Source: Ancylobacter novellus (GTDB lineage: Bacteria > Pseudomonadota > Alphaproteobacteria > Rhizobiales > Xanthobacteraceae). Taken from it: a stretch of DNA of 64,000 nt. A model generated the notes under the pieces. The model did no database searches, had not been told where the DNA came from, and saw only the letters and a list, made by a program, of their open reading frames with translations. A program made the translations under genes and the position numbers. Of the stretch, positions 35,747 through 44,437 are shown in pieces. The first letter of the stretch is position 1, and the number at the start of each line of letters is the position of its first letter. Location of the stretch: the NCBI GenBank assembly GCA_003241485.1, contig QFQD01000011.1:1-64000 (forward strand), written 5' to 3'.

Positions 35747-36416
35747 CAAGCGCGCCTCCCCAGAGTTCGTCCATGGCCGGGAGCAGGTCGCCGGCATCGT
35801 CGATCAGCCGTTCGGCGCCGGCGCGGTGCAGCAGTTCGCGGGCGTGATAGCCCCAGGTCACGCCAACCGCGCGCGCGCCGGCGGCACGCGCCATCACCAT
35901 GTCGAAACTGGTATCGCCGATGAGGATCGTGTCCTCCGGCCGCGCGCCGGTGGCCTCCATGGCCTGCAGCACCATTCCCGGATGCGGCTTCGAGGGCGCG
36001 TCGTCCGCGGTCTGGATGGTGACGAAACGCCCCTCCAGTCCGTGATGACGCAGAACGGCCGCGACGCCGCGCTGCGACTTGCCGGTGGCGATTCCAAGCA
36101 GCACATCGTCGCGCGCGCTGAGGTGATCGATCGCCGCCCGCACGCCGGGAAACATCGGCTCGACGAATCCCGGCTCGGCGCGCAATTCGCGGAAGGCGTC
36201 ACGGTAGCGCTCGGCCATCTCCTCGGCGGGAAAGGCCGGATCATCGCCGCCCAGTTCGCGCATTGCCTCGACCAGCGACAGACCGACGATCCCCAGCACA
36301 GCCTCACGCGGCGGCAATACCAGGCCGCCACGGGCAAAGGCGCGGGTCATGGCTTCAAAGATCACGTGCTGGCTGTCGACCAGCGTACCGTCGCAATCAA
36401 ACAGAGCGAGCTTCAC
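35736..36416 (-). CDS. HAD-family hydrolase (phosphoglycolate phosphatase-like)
   Basis: This 226-residue HAD phosphatase has motif I LFDCDGTLVDS (about 5-15, nucleophile Asp8), motif II GIATGKS, motif III lysine in KPHPGMVLQAM and motif IV LIGDTSFDMVMA. A helical C1 cap lies between motifs I and II. It resembles phosphoglycolate phosphatase and pyrophosphatase relatives; the substrate cannot be fixed. It precedes and overlaps the ATP12-like gene, a common pairing in Hyphomicrobiales. tRNA-Val lies just upstream on the same strand. Confidence 0.88.
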   Translation of the reverse strand: MKLALFDCDGTLVDSQHVIFEAMTRAFARGGLVLPPREAVLGIVGLSLVEAMRELGGDDPAFPAEEMAERYRDAFRELRAEPGFVEPMFPGVRAAIDHLSARDDVLLGIATGKSQRGVAAVLRHHGLEGRFVTIQTADDAPSKPHPGMVLQAMEATGARPEDTILIGDTSFDMVMARAAGARAVGVTWGYHARELLHRAGAERLIDDAGDLLPAMDELWGGALERL

Positions 36417-36458
36417 GGGCGAACCATCGATATGTGGCCGCCCTCGGGCGGGAGCAGG

Positions 36459-36534
36459 TGGTGGGCGGTGACGGGCTCGAACCGCCGACCCTCTCGGTGT
36501 AAACGAGATGCTCTACCAACTGAGCTAACCGCCC
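36459..36534 (-). tRNA. tRNA-Val (anticodon UAC)
   Basis: The 76-nt minus-strand sequence folds as a cloverleaf. The acceptor GGGCGGT pairs with ACCGCCC, the D arm holds AGCTCAGTTGGTAGAGC, the anticodon stem TCTCG/CGAGA carries loop TTTACAC (anticodon UAC), and the T arm has GGTTCGAGCCC. The 3' CCA is encoded. It reads valine GUA codons and probably wobbles to others. Confidence 0.97.
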
Positions 36535-36844
36535 GCAGAAATCAGGCCGCTCAAATCGCCCGGCCTGACCAGACGCGCCCCAGCGCGTTACGCGCCTTAA
36601 AGCATCCGCACGCCAAGGGAGCAAGAGCCCGCAAGAGGCCTGTCGCCCGCCGGCGACCGGCTCCACAGAAGACGCCGCGCGCCCCCCTCCGCGGAGCCTC
36701 CTTCAAAGCAAAGGCGCGTCGCGCGGGAAGGCGAGTTCGCCGCCGCATGACGCGCCTGTCTGAGACGCCGCTCGCGGCGCCGCGCCTCACCTCGCGCGTC
36801 AGAGGCGCAACGAGGGGGCAGCGGCAGCCGCTCGAGCCGGCAAA
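36535..36844. other. 310-bp intergenic stretch between HU gene and tRNA-Val
   Basis: No gene is supportable here. The sequence is GC-rich with CGCC/GGCG clusters around 36750-36790 that could form hairpins after the HU gene (for example GAGACGCCGCTCGCGGCGCC), but no U-tract follows. It should also contain the tRNA-Val promoter. Confidence 0.4.
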
Positions 36845-37123
36845 TCAGCCGTTGACGGTTTCCTTCAGGCCCTTGCCGGGCGTGAACTTCGGCGCCTTCG
36901 AGGCTTCGATCTTGACCGGGTTGCCGGTGCGCGGGTTGCGGCCTTCGCGCGCGGCGCGGGTCACGACGGAGAAGCTGCCGAAGCCGATGAGCTTCACTTC
37001 TTCGCCGGCCTTGAGCGAGGCGGCAATGGCGTCGAAGGTCGCGTCGACCGCGGCCGCAGCGGCAGCCTTCGTCAGCTTGGCCTGCTCGGCCACGGCGGCG
37101 ACGAGTTCGTTCTTCGTGGTCAT
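36845..37123 (-). CDS. hupB: HU-family nucleoid protein
   Basis: This 92-residue DNA-binding protein bends and compacts DNA. It has the HU/IHF fold with the signature FGSFSVVTRAAREGRNPRTGNPV (about 47-69), including the PRTGNP beta-arm tip, and the start MTTKNELVAAVAEQAKLT. Length matches HU rather than IHF. It lies downstream of lon on the same strand, as is common in proteobacteria. The ATG at 37123 follows AAGGGAAGGA. Confidence 0.94.
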   Translation of the reverse strand: MTTKNELVAAVAEQAKLTKAAAAAAVDATFDAIAASLKAGEEVKLIGFGSFSVVTRAAREGRNPRTGNPVKIEASKAPKFTPGKGLKETVNG

Positions 37124-37377
37124 GTGACCGGTCCTTCCCTTGATTGCACAAGAATCGTCGGCGATGTGCACCGGCGACGGGCGCGAACCCTTTCTCCAAA
37201 TTGCGGCGAATGCAAGCGTTTGAGCCGTGAAACCCGCACAAATACACGATTTTGGGGATATAGACGGTTCTTAATTACCTCTCTCAAGATCGACGCACGA
37301 CGCCTGCAAATTGAGCGCTCGCGACCTTGCCGGCCGCGACCCAGGTCCGGTCCGCATTCCGACACGAAGATGCCTTG

Positions 37378-37416
37378 AAAAAAGAAACGGCGGCGCCTCG
37401 ATGAGGCGCCGCCGTT
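37378..37416 (-). terminator. Rho-independent terminator of lon
   Basis: A 14-bp perfect stem (AACGGCGGCGCCTC / its complement) with a 3-nt loop at 37386-37416 is followed on the minus strand by TTCTTTTTTCAAGG. It lies 22 bp beyond the lon stop. Confidence 0.9.
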
Positions 37417-37438
37417 CCTGTCAGAACCGCGAAAAACG

Positions 37439-39877
37439 TCAGTGCGCCGCGACGATATTGGTGTCGTCGAGGCCGATCACCGGCTCCACCGGCGTGGTGG
37501 CCGCAACCGTCTTCTCCTCCCACACGATGGACTCGGGCTGGCGCACCAGCGCGTGGTGCAGCACCTCGTCCATGCGGGAGACCGGCACGATCTCCAGAGC
37601 GTTCTTCACATTGTCCGGGATCTCGGCGAGATCCTTCGCATTCTCCTCCGGGATCAGCACCTTCTTGATCCCGGCCCGCAGCGCGGCGAGCAGCTTCTCC
37701 TTGAGGCCGCCGATCGGCAGCACCCGGCCGCGCAGCGTGACCTCGCCGGTCATGGCGACTTCACGACGGATCGGGATGCCGGTCAGCACCGAGGTGAGCA
37801 CGGTCGCCATCGCGACGCCCGCCGACGGCCCGTCCTTCGGGGTCGCGCCCTCGGGAACGTGGACGTGGATGTCGCGGCGGTCGAACAGCGGCGGCTCGAT
37901 GCCGAAATCGAGCGCACGCGAGCGGACATAGGACGCCGCCGCGGAGATCGATTCCTTCATCACGTCGCGCAGATTGCCCGTGACCGTCATCCGGCCCTTA
38001 CCGGGCATCATGACGCCTTCGATGGTGAGGATCTCACCGCCGACCTCGGTCCAGGCAAGGCCGGTGACGACACCCACCTGGTCCTCGCTCTCGGCCTCGC
38101 CATAACGGTAACGCGGCGCGCCGAGATAGTCCTCGAGCTGCTTCACCGTGATCTTGATCGACTTCTTCTTGCTCAGCATGAGGTCCTTCACCGCCTTGCG
38201 GGCGAGGTTGGCAATCTCACGCTCCAGGTTGCGCACGCCGGCTTCCCGCGTATAGCGGCGCACCAGGGTAAGCAGGGCCTCGTCGTCGATCGACCATTCC
38301 TTCGGCTGCAGGCCATGCTTGGTCAGCGTCGAAGGGATGAGGTGGCGGCGGGCGATCTCGACCTTCTCGTCTTCCGTGTAGCCGGCGATGCGGATCACCT
38401 CCATGCGGTCCAGCAGGGCCGGCGGGATGTTCAGCGTGTTCGCCGTCGTCACGAACATGACGTTGGAAAGATCGTAATCGACCTCAAGGTAGTGGTCGTT
38501 GAAGGTGTGGTTCTGCTCGGGATCGAGCACTTCCAGCAGCGCCGAGGACGGGTCGCCGCGGAAATCCGCGCCGAGCTTGTCGATTTCGTCGAGCAGGAAG
38601 AGCGGGTTCGCCTTCTTCGCCTTGCGCATGGACTGGATGATCTTGCCGGGCATCGAACCGATATAGGTCCGGCGATGACCGCGGATCTCCGCCTCGTCGC
38701 GCACGCCGCCCAGTGCCACGCGGATATATTCACGCCCGGTGGACTTGGCGATCGACTTGGCGAGCGAGGTCTTGCCCACGCCGGGCGGACCGACAAGGCA
38801 CAGGATCGGGCCGGTGAGCTTGTTCTGCCGGCTCTGCACCGCGAGATATTCGAGGATGCGCTCCTTCACCTTGTCCAGGCCGAAATGCTCGGAATCGAGC
38901 ACGTTCTGGGCAAAGGGCAGGTCCTTCTTGATCTTCGAGCGATTGCCCCACGGGATCGACAGCAGCCAGTCGAGATAGTTGCGCACCACGGTGGCTTCCG
39001 CCGACATGGGGCTCATCTGACGGAGCTTCTTCAGCTCGTGCGTGGCCTTCTCGCGAGCCTCCTTGGAGAGCTTCACGGTCTTGATGCGCTCTTCCAGCTC
39101 GGCAAGCTCGTCGCGGCCATCCTCGCCGTCGCCCAGCTCCTTCTGGATCGCCTTCATCTGCTCGTTGAGATAGTACTCGCGCTGGGTCTTCTCCATCTGG
39201 CGCTTGACGCGCGTGCGGATGCGCTTCTCGACCTGAAGGACCGAGATTTCGCTCTCCATGAGCGAGAGCACCTTCTCCAGACGGGTGGTGACCTTGAGGA
39301 TCTCCAGCACCGCCTGCTTCTCGGGGATCTTGACCGCGAGATGCGAGGCGACCGTGTCCGCCAGCTTCGAGTGGTCCTCGATCTGGGTGACGACGCCGAC
39401 GACTTCCGGCGAGACCTTCTTGTTCAGCTTCACATAGCTGTCGAACTCGGTCAGCACCGAGCGGCCGAGCGCCTCGGCCTCGACCTTCGAGCCGATATCC
39501 TCTTCCAGCGCCACCGCCTCGGCCTCGTAGAGGTCGCTGCGATCCGTGTAGCGCTCGACGCGGGCGCGCGAGATGCCCTCGACCAGCACCTTCACGGTGC
39601 CGTCGGGCAGCTTCAGCAGCTGCAGCACCGAGGCCAGCGTGCCGATCTTGTAGATGGAACCGGGCGCGGGATCGTCGTCGGAAGCGTTCTCCTGCGTCGC
39701 CAGCATGATGAAGGTGTCGTTCCGCATCACCTCTTCCAGGGCGCGGATCGACTTCTCGCGGCCGACGAAGAGCGGCACGATCATGTGGGGGAAAACGACG
39801 ATGTCGCGCAGCGGCAGCACGGGGAAGGTCTGCGGAACGCCGGGCGTTAGCGCGGTGCGAGGCTTGGAGCTCGTCAT
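37439..39877 (-). CDS. lon: ATP-dependent protease La
   Basis: Lon is a cytoplasmic homo-hexameric AAA+ serine protease that degrades misfolded and regulatory proteins. The 812-residue protein shows the N-terminal substrate domain (FPVLPLRDIVVFPHMIVPLFVGREKS), Walker A GPPGVGKTSLAKSIA, Walker B LFLLDEIDKLG and sensor regions. The proteolytic Ser-Lys pair is in DGPSAGVAMA and the following lysine of LKEKLLAALRAGIKK. Length is normal. The ATG at 39877 is preceded by AAAGGATAG. It sits in the clpP-clpX-lon-hup series typical of the order. Confidence 0.98.
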   Translation of the reverse strand: MTSSKPRTALTPGVPQTFPVLPLRDIVVFPHMIVPLFVGREKSIRALEEVMRNDTFIMLATQENASDDDPAPGSIYKIGTLASVLQLLKLPDGTVKVLVEGISRARVERYTDRSDLYEAEAVALEEDIGSKVEAEALGRSVLTEFDSYVKLNKKVSPEVVGVVTQIEDHSKLADTVASHLAVKIPEKQAVLEILKVTTRLEKVLSLMESEISVLQVEKRIRTRVKRQMEKTQREYYLNEQMKAIQKELGDGEDGRDELAELEERIKTVKLSKEAREKATHELKKLRQMSPMSAEATVVRNYLDWLLSIPWGNRSKIKKDLPFAQNVLDSEHFGLDKVKERILEYLAVQSRQNKLTGPILCLVGPPGVGKTSLAKSIAKSTGREYIRVALGGVRDEAEIRGHRRTYIGSMPGKIIQSMRKAKKANPLFLLDEIDKLGADFRGDPSSALLEVLDPEQNHTFNDHYLEVDYDLSNVMFVTTANTLNIPPALLDRMEVIRIAGYTEDEKVEIARRHLIPSTLTKHGLQPKEWSIDDEALLTLVRRYTREAGVRNLEREIANLARKAVKDLMLSKKKSIKITVKQLEDYLGAPRYRYGEAESEDQVGVVTGLAWTEVGGEILTIEGVMMPGKGRMTVTGNLRDVMKESISAAASYVRSRALDFGIEPPLFDRRDIHVHVPEGATPKDGPSAGVAMATVLTSVLTGIPIRREVAMTGEVTLRGRVLPIGGLKEKLLAALRAGIKKVLIPEENAKDLAEIPDNVKNALEIVPVSRMDEVLHHALVRQPESIVWEEKTVAATTPVEPVIGLDDTNIVAAH

Positions 39878-40085
39878 GGCCCTATCCTTTCTGTTGACGG
39901 CCGACGTCATTCCCTGGCGATGAAGCCGAGGTGACGGGCCGTGCCGCAAGGCGGCCGGAACGCGAACGGGAATCTCTGTGCAGGAGCGCGGGGCACCGCG
40001 AAAGGCACGTAGATGCGGACGTGGACCGGATGTTGAAAGTCAGATGGAGACGCTTCCCCGGTCCGTCAAGGGAGACGGCCGCGCT

Positions 40086-40107
40086 GGCCGGGCGCGCACG
40101 CCCGGCC
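40086..40107 (-). terminator. Strong GC hairpin after clpX
   Basis: GGCCGGGCG cgca CGCCCGGCC is a perfect 9-bp stem with a 4-nt loop, 21 bp beyond the clpX stop. No T-run follows on the minus strand, so termination efficiency is doubtful. Confidence 0.45.
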
Positions 40108-40128
40108 ACGGTCCCGACTGCGCGGGGA

Positions 40129-41400
40129 TCAGGCGCTTGCGCCTGCATCACCGGCCGCCCGGTCCGCATAGATGTAGAGCGGACGTGCATTCTGCTCGAC
40201 CACCTCCTTCGAGATGACGACTTCCTCGACCCCTTCGAGGCCGGGCAGATCGAACATCGTGTCGAGCAGGATGCCTTCCATGATCGAGCGCAGGCCGCGC
40301 GCGCCGGTCTTGCGCTCGATGGCCTTGCGGGCGATGGCGCCCAGCGCCTCCTCATGGATGGACAGCTCGACATTCTCCATCTCGAACAGGCGCTGATACT
40401 GCTTCACCAGCGCGTTCTTCGGCTCGGAGAGGATCTGCTTCAGAGCCGCCTCGTCGAGGTCGCCCAGCGTCGCGATCACCGGCAGGCGGCCGATGAACTC
40501 GGGGATCAGCCCGTACTTCAGCAGGTCCTCCGGCTCCACTTCGCGGAACACTTCACCCGGACGACGCTCTTCCGGTGCCGCCACGACCGCGCTGAAGCCG
40601 ATCGAGGTGCCCTTGCCGCGCGAGGAGATGATCTTGTCGAGCCCGGCGAAGGCGCCGCCGCAGATGAACAGGATGTTGCTGGTGTCCACCTGCAGGAACT
40701 CCTGCTGGGGATGCTTGCGACCACCCTGCGGCGGCACGGAGGCGACCGTGCCTTCCATGATCTTCAGCAGCGCTTGCTGCACGCCCTCGCCCGACACGTC
40801 GCGGGTGATGGAGGGGTTGTCGGACTTGCGGCTGATCTTGTCGATCTCGTCGATGTAGACGATGCCGCGCTGCGCCCGCTCGACATTGTAGTCGGCCGAC
40901 TGCAGCAGCTTGAGGATGATGTTCTCCACATCCTCGCCGACATAGCCCGCCTCGGTCAGCGTCGTCGCATCCGCCATGGTGAAGGGCACGTCGAGGATGC
41001 GGGCGAGCGTCTGCGCGAGCAGCGTCTTGCCCGAGCCCGTCGGCCCGATCAGCAGGATGTTCGACTTGGCCAGCTCGACGTCGCCGGCATGCTTCGTCGC
41101 GTGGTTCAGGCGCTTGTAATGGTTGTGCACCGCCACCGAGAGAACCCGCTTGGCGTGGAACTGACCGATCACATAGTCATCCAGGACCTTGCAGATTTCC
41201 TTCGGGGTGGGAATCCCGTCGCGCGACTTCACCAGCGAGGACTTGTTCTCCTCGCGTATGATGTCCATGCACAGCTCGACGCATTCATCGCAGATGAACA
41301 CGGTAGGTCCCGCAATAAGCTTGCGGACCTCGTGCTGGCTCTTGCCGCAGAACGAGCAATAAAGAGTGTTCTTGCTGTCGCCGCCGCCAACCTTGCTCAT
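40129..41400 (-). CDS. clpX: ATP-dependent Clp protease ATP-binding subunit ClpX
   Basis: ClpX is the hexameric AAA+ unfoldase that feeds substrates to ClpP. The 423-residue protein has the N-terminal zinc-binding domain with paired cysteines in YCSFCGKSQ and FICDECVELC, Walker A GPTGSGKTLLAQTLA, Walker B VYIDEIDKI, and the ClpP-docking IGF tripeptide in KGTSIGFSAVV. Length and order are canonical. It is separated from clpP by 382 bp and probably has its own promoter as well. Confidence 0.98.
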   Translation of the reverse strand: MSKVGGGDSKNTLYCSFCGKSQHEVRKLIAGPTVFICDECVELCMDIIREENKSSLVKSRDGIPTPKEICKVLDDYVIGQFHAKRVLSVAVHNHYKRLNHATKHAGDVELAKSNILLIGPTGSGKTLLAQTLARILDVPFTMADATTLTEAGYVGEDVENIILKLLQSADYNVERAQRGIVYIDEIDKISRKSDNPSITRDVSGEGVQQALLKIMEGTVASVPPQGGRKHPQQEFLQVDTSNILFICGGAFAGLDKIISSRGKGTSIGFSAVVAAPEERRPGEVFREVEPEDLLKYGLIPEFIGRLPVIATLGDLDEAALKQILSEPKNALVKQYQRLFEMENVELSIHEEALGAIARKAIERKTGARGLRSIMEGILLDTMFDLPGLEGVEEVVISKEVVEQNARPLYIYADRAAGDAGASA

Positions 41401-41782
41401 GCGTCTCTCCGTCCGCTCGGCGAGCCAGGCACCGCCTGAACCCGCCCCAGTCTCGCAGGCCGCCGCGGGCCTCCGAAACGGGAGAAACGCGACGGCACTC
41501 TGGCCGTCAAAAAAAGGAAGCGACTGAAGGGCCCAATCGTTCGCATCTAGCCAAGCACGCTAAAAGCGCCACGATCAAGAAGGCATTCGCACCATCCCCG
41601 ACTTCGCGCGGATCCGCGTCTGCCTCGTCGTCACCCTGGTCACACCTCCTGGCGACACTTCATTCAAACGTCATGCAAGCGCGATACCGCGATGCACGCA
41701 AGCCCCGCACCTCAATTCCGTGCGGGACCTGCCTTCATATAAGAAGCCAGCGTGGCTTCCGAAACACGCACGATAAAGGCGT
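41401..41782. other. 382-bp clpP-clpX intergenic region
   Basis: No gene is supportable. The clpP-proximal end holds two hairpins, 41704-41726 (CCCGCAC / GTGCGGG) and 41743-41759, the latter listed as a possible clpP terminator. The clpX-proximal part must hold the clpX promoter. A small hairpin at about 41490-41510 (GACGGC/GCCGTC) is followed by an A-run on the plus strand, the wrong orientation for terminating clpP. Confidence 0.4.
41735..41759 (-). terminator. Possible terminator of clpP
   Basis: GAAGCCA gcg TGGCTTC forms a 7-bp stem 24 bp beyond the clpP stop and is followed on the minus strand by TTATAT. It is weak and may be partly read through to clpX. Confidence 0.45.
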
Positions 41783-42415
41783 TTACGCCTTAGCAGGGGC
41801 CTCGTCGGGGCGCTTGTCGATCACATTGTCGATAAGACCGAAGGACTTGGCAGCTTCCGAGGTCATGAAGTTGTCGCGCTCGAGCGCATCCTCGACGCTC
41901 TTCAGCGGCTGGCCGGTGTGCTTCACATAGATCTCGTTGAGCCGCTGCTTCAGGCTCATGATCTCCTTGGCGTGCAGCATGATGTCCGTCACCTGGCCCT
42001 GGAAACCACCGGAGGGCTGGTGCACCATGATTCGCGCGTTCGGCAGTGCGAAGCGAAGGCCCTTCTCGCCGGCGGTCAGCAGGAGCGAGCCCATGGAGGC
42101 CGCCTGACCGATGCACAGCGTCGACACGGCCGGCTTGATGAACTGCATCGTGTCGTAAATGGCGAGGCCCGACGTCACCACTCCACCCGGGGAGTTGATG
42201 TACATCGAGATTTCCTTCTTCGGGTTCTCCGCCTCAAGGAACAGCAGCTGCGCGACCATCAGGGTCGACATGTTGTCCTCGACCGGCCCGGTCAGGAAGA
42301 TGATGCGCTCCTTCAGGAGGCGCGAATAGATGTCGTAGGAGCGCTCGCCGCGGTTGGTCTGCTCGACCACCATGGGGACGAGATAGTTCATGTAGGTATC
42401 GATAGGGTCACGCAT
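41783..42415 (-). CDS. clpP: ATP-dependent Clp protease proteolytic subunit ClpP
   Basis: ClpP is the tetradecameric serine peptidase partner of ClpX/ClpA. The 210-residue protein has the catalytic serine in GQAASMGSLLL, the histidine in NARIMVHQPSGG and the later aspartate of the triad in the ERDNFM region, after the INSPGG oxyanion strand. Two ATGs are adjacent at 42418 and 42415; the second has better spacing to AGGAG and matches the MRDP start usual in this order. It lies 243 bp after trigger factor on the same strand. Confidence 0.97.
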   Translation of the reverse strand: MRDPIDTYMNYLVPMVVEQTNRGERSYDIYSRLLKERIIFLTGPVEDNMSTLMVAQLLFLEAENPKKEISMYINSPGGVVTSGLAIYDTMQFIKPAVSTLCIGQAASMGSLLLTAGEKGLRFALPNARIMVHQPSGGFQGQVTDIMLHAKEIMSLKQRLNEIYVKHTGQPLKSVEDALERDNFMTSEAAKSFGLIDNVIDKRPDEAPAKA

Positions 42416-42587
42416 CATCCGCTCCTAAGCGGTCCGGCGAGAAGTGCCGTCCGCGAATCCGTCTCTCCCAACATAAGCGGAAAGTCCGTTCCCGCTAGGG
42501 TGGGCTTATAATCCGCGTTGGACGGATCGCCCAGTCCTGCGAGGCGGATGCCGCGATGCGGCTCTTTCACGCCGGCCGCCCTCATGG

Positions 42588-42613
42588 AAAAGGGGCCGGC
42601 GACTGCCGACCCC
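42588..42613 (-). terminator. Terminator of the trigger factor gene
   Basis: On the minus strand, GGGGTCGGC agtc GCCGGCCCC followed by TTTTCC forms a hairpin with a short U-run, 44 bp beyond the tig stop. Confidence 0.75.
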
Positions 42614-42657
42614 TCTCCAGATGCGATAGGCTGGCCCGCGAAAGGCAGGCCGGCGCG

Positions 42658-44010
42658 TCACGCGGCCTTTTCGGCCTCGTCTTCGGCATAGAGCTCTTCA
42701 CGGGTGACGGGGACTTCCGTCACCTTGGCCAGCTCCAGCAGGAAGTCGACGACCTTCTCCTCGAAGATCGGCGCGCGCAGGCTGGCGAGCGCCTGCGGGT
42801 TCTTGCTGTAGAACTCCCACACCTGCTGCTCCTGGCCGGGGAACTGACGGGCGCGCTCCACGACAGCGCGGGTCACTTCGTCTTCGCTGACCTGGACATT
42901 GTTGCGCTCGCCGATCTCGGCCAGCACGAGGCCGAGGCGCACGCGGCGCTGGGCGATCTTCTGGTAGTCGGCGCGGGCCGCTTCCTCGGTGGTGTCCTCA
43001 TCAGCGAAGGTGCGCTTCTGGGCTTCCATCTCCGAGGTGATCGAGTTCCAGATGCCCTCGAATTCCTGCTCGGCGAGGCTCGGGGGAACCTCGAACTGGT
43101 GCAGGCCGTCCAGCGCGTCGAGCAGGCGGCGCTTCACCTTGGCGCGGCTCTGGGTCGCATGCTCCTGCGAGATGCGGCTCTTCACCTGCTCCTTGAGCGC
43201 GGCGAGGCTTTCCAGGCCGAGGGTCTTGGCGAATTCGTCGTCGATCGACAGCTCGCCCGGCGCCTCGATGGTCTTGGCGGTCACCTCGAACTCGGCGGCC
43301 TTGCCGGCGAGATGCGCGGCCTGATAGGCCTCGGGGAACGTCACCTTCACGGTGCGCGTCTCATCCGCCTTGATGCCGACGAGCTGCTCCTCGAAGCCGG
43401 GAATGAAGCTGTTCGAGCCGAGCACGACCGGGATGTCCTCGCCCGAACCGCCTTCAAACTTCTCGCCGTCGATCGAGCCGACGAAGGAAACGGTGACGCG
43501 ATCGCCGCTCTCGGCGGCGCCTTCCTTGGCGGTGAAGGGACGGTTGGCCTCGGCGATGCGCTTGACCGTCTCCTCGACCTCTTCGTCACCGACGGCCAGC
43601 ACGGGCTTGTCGAGGGTGATCGACTTGAAGTCGCCCAGCTCGATCTTCGGCAGCACTTCCAGACCCACCGTGTAGGACAGGTCGGCCTTGCCCTCGATGA
43701 CCTCGTTCACCGCCGCTTCGTCCTGCGGCAGCTCGACCTTCGGCTGCAGCGCGAGCTTGAAGCCGTTGTCGTCGACGATCTTGGAGTTGGCCTCGTTCAC
43801 CGCCTGGTCGATGACCTCGGCGAGAACCGACTTGCCGTAGAGGCGCTTGAGGTGAGCGACCGGCACCTTGCCGGGGCGGAACCCGTTGATGCGGACCTTG
43901 TCCTTCAGCTCGATCAGGCGGGCGGTCGCCTTGGCGTCGAGTTCGGCGGCCGGCAGCACCACGCGGTATTCGCGCTTCAGACCTTCGGCGAGGGTTTCGG
44001 TGACCTGCAT
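42658..44010 (-). CDS. tig: Trigger factor (ribosome-associated chaperone, PPIase)
   Basis: This 450-residue chaperone binds the ribosome near the exit tunnel and assists nascent chains. The N-terminal domain carries the ribosome-binding signature in NGFRPGKVPVAHLKRLYG (about 39-56). A FKBP-type domain follows (about 155-240; GDRVTVSFVGSIDGEKFEGGSGED), then the helical C-terminal arms. The position upstream of clpP and clpX is the classic tig-clpP-clpX order. The start MQVTETLAEGLKREYRVVLPA is standard. Confidence 0.97.
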   Translation of the reverse strand: MQVTETLAEGLKREYRVVLPAAELDAKATARLIELKDKVRINGFRPGKVPVAHLKRLYGKSVLAEVIDQAVNEANSKIVDDNGFKLALQPKVELPQDEAAVNEVIEGKADLSYTVGLEVLPKIELGDFKSITLDKPVLAVGDEEVEETVKRIAEANRPFTAKEGAAESGDRVTVSFVGSIDGEKFEGGSGEDIPVVLGSNSFIPGFEEQLVGIKADETRTVKVTFPEAYQAAHLAGKAAEFEVTAKTIEAPGELSIDDEFAKTLGLESLAALKEQVKSRISQEHATQSRAKVKRRLLDALDGLHQFEVPPSLAEQEFEGIWNSITSEMEAQKRTFADEDTTEEAARADYQKIAQRRVRLGLVLAEIGERNNVQVSEDEVTRAVVERARQFPGQEQQVWEFYSKNPQALASLRAPIFEEKVVDFLLELAKVTEVPVTREELYAEDEAEKAA

Positions 44011-44138
44011 TTTCTATCGGCCTTCGTCGTTTGCCGCCGCACGCGGCGTTCCTGAAACTCATTGTGCGGGGAAGCGTCGCTTGCGCGCCGTGCCTCCCCA
44101 GCGGTGTCCATCGGTCGGTAGGCTCGGGGCCACGGATC

Positions 44139-44223
44139 TGGTGCGGGCGGAGGGACTCGAACCCCCACGACTTTCGCCACTGGAACCTAAATCCAGCGCG
44201 TCTACCAGTTCCGCCACGCCCGC
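44139..44223 (-). tRNA. tRNA-Leu (anticodon UAG)
   Basis: This 85-nt class II tRNA on the minus strand has acceptor GCGGGCG paired with CGCCCGC and anticodon stem CTGGA/TCCAG with loop TTTAGGT (anticodon UAG). It also has a long variable arm, the T arm GGTTCGAGTCC and an encoded CCA end. It reads leucine CUA and related CUN codons. Confidence 0.97.
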
Positions 44224-44437
44224 GGACACGTCGATCGCCTTGAGCATCGCGGGGCGATGCCGCCAAGGCGCGCGGACGCGTGCACCCGAAAAGTGCCGCC
44301 AGCCGGGTGCGGGCTTATAGCACGGCGATGCAGCGGCGCCAGCCCTAAATGCAAGGCTTCGCGCCCCTCGCCACACACGCCTGCGCGAGCCTGAAAGGCG
44401 GTGTTCCAGCCCGGCGCAGGCGAGGCCGGAACAGCGC

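Noticed and set aside
41485..41515. Hairpin with an adjacent A-run between clpP and clpX as a terminator
   Set aside because: For minus-strand transcripts the T-run would precede rather than follow the stem, so it cannot act as a normal terminator for clpP.
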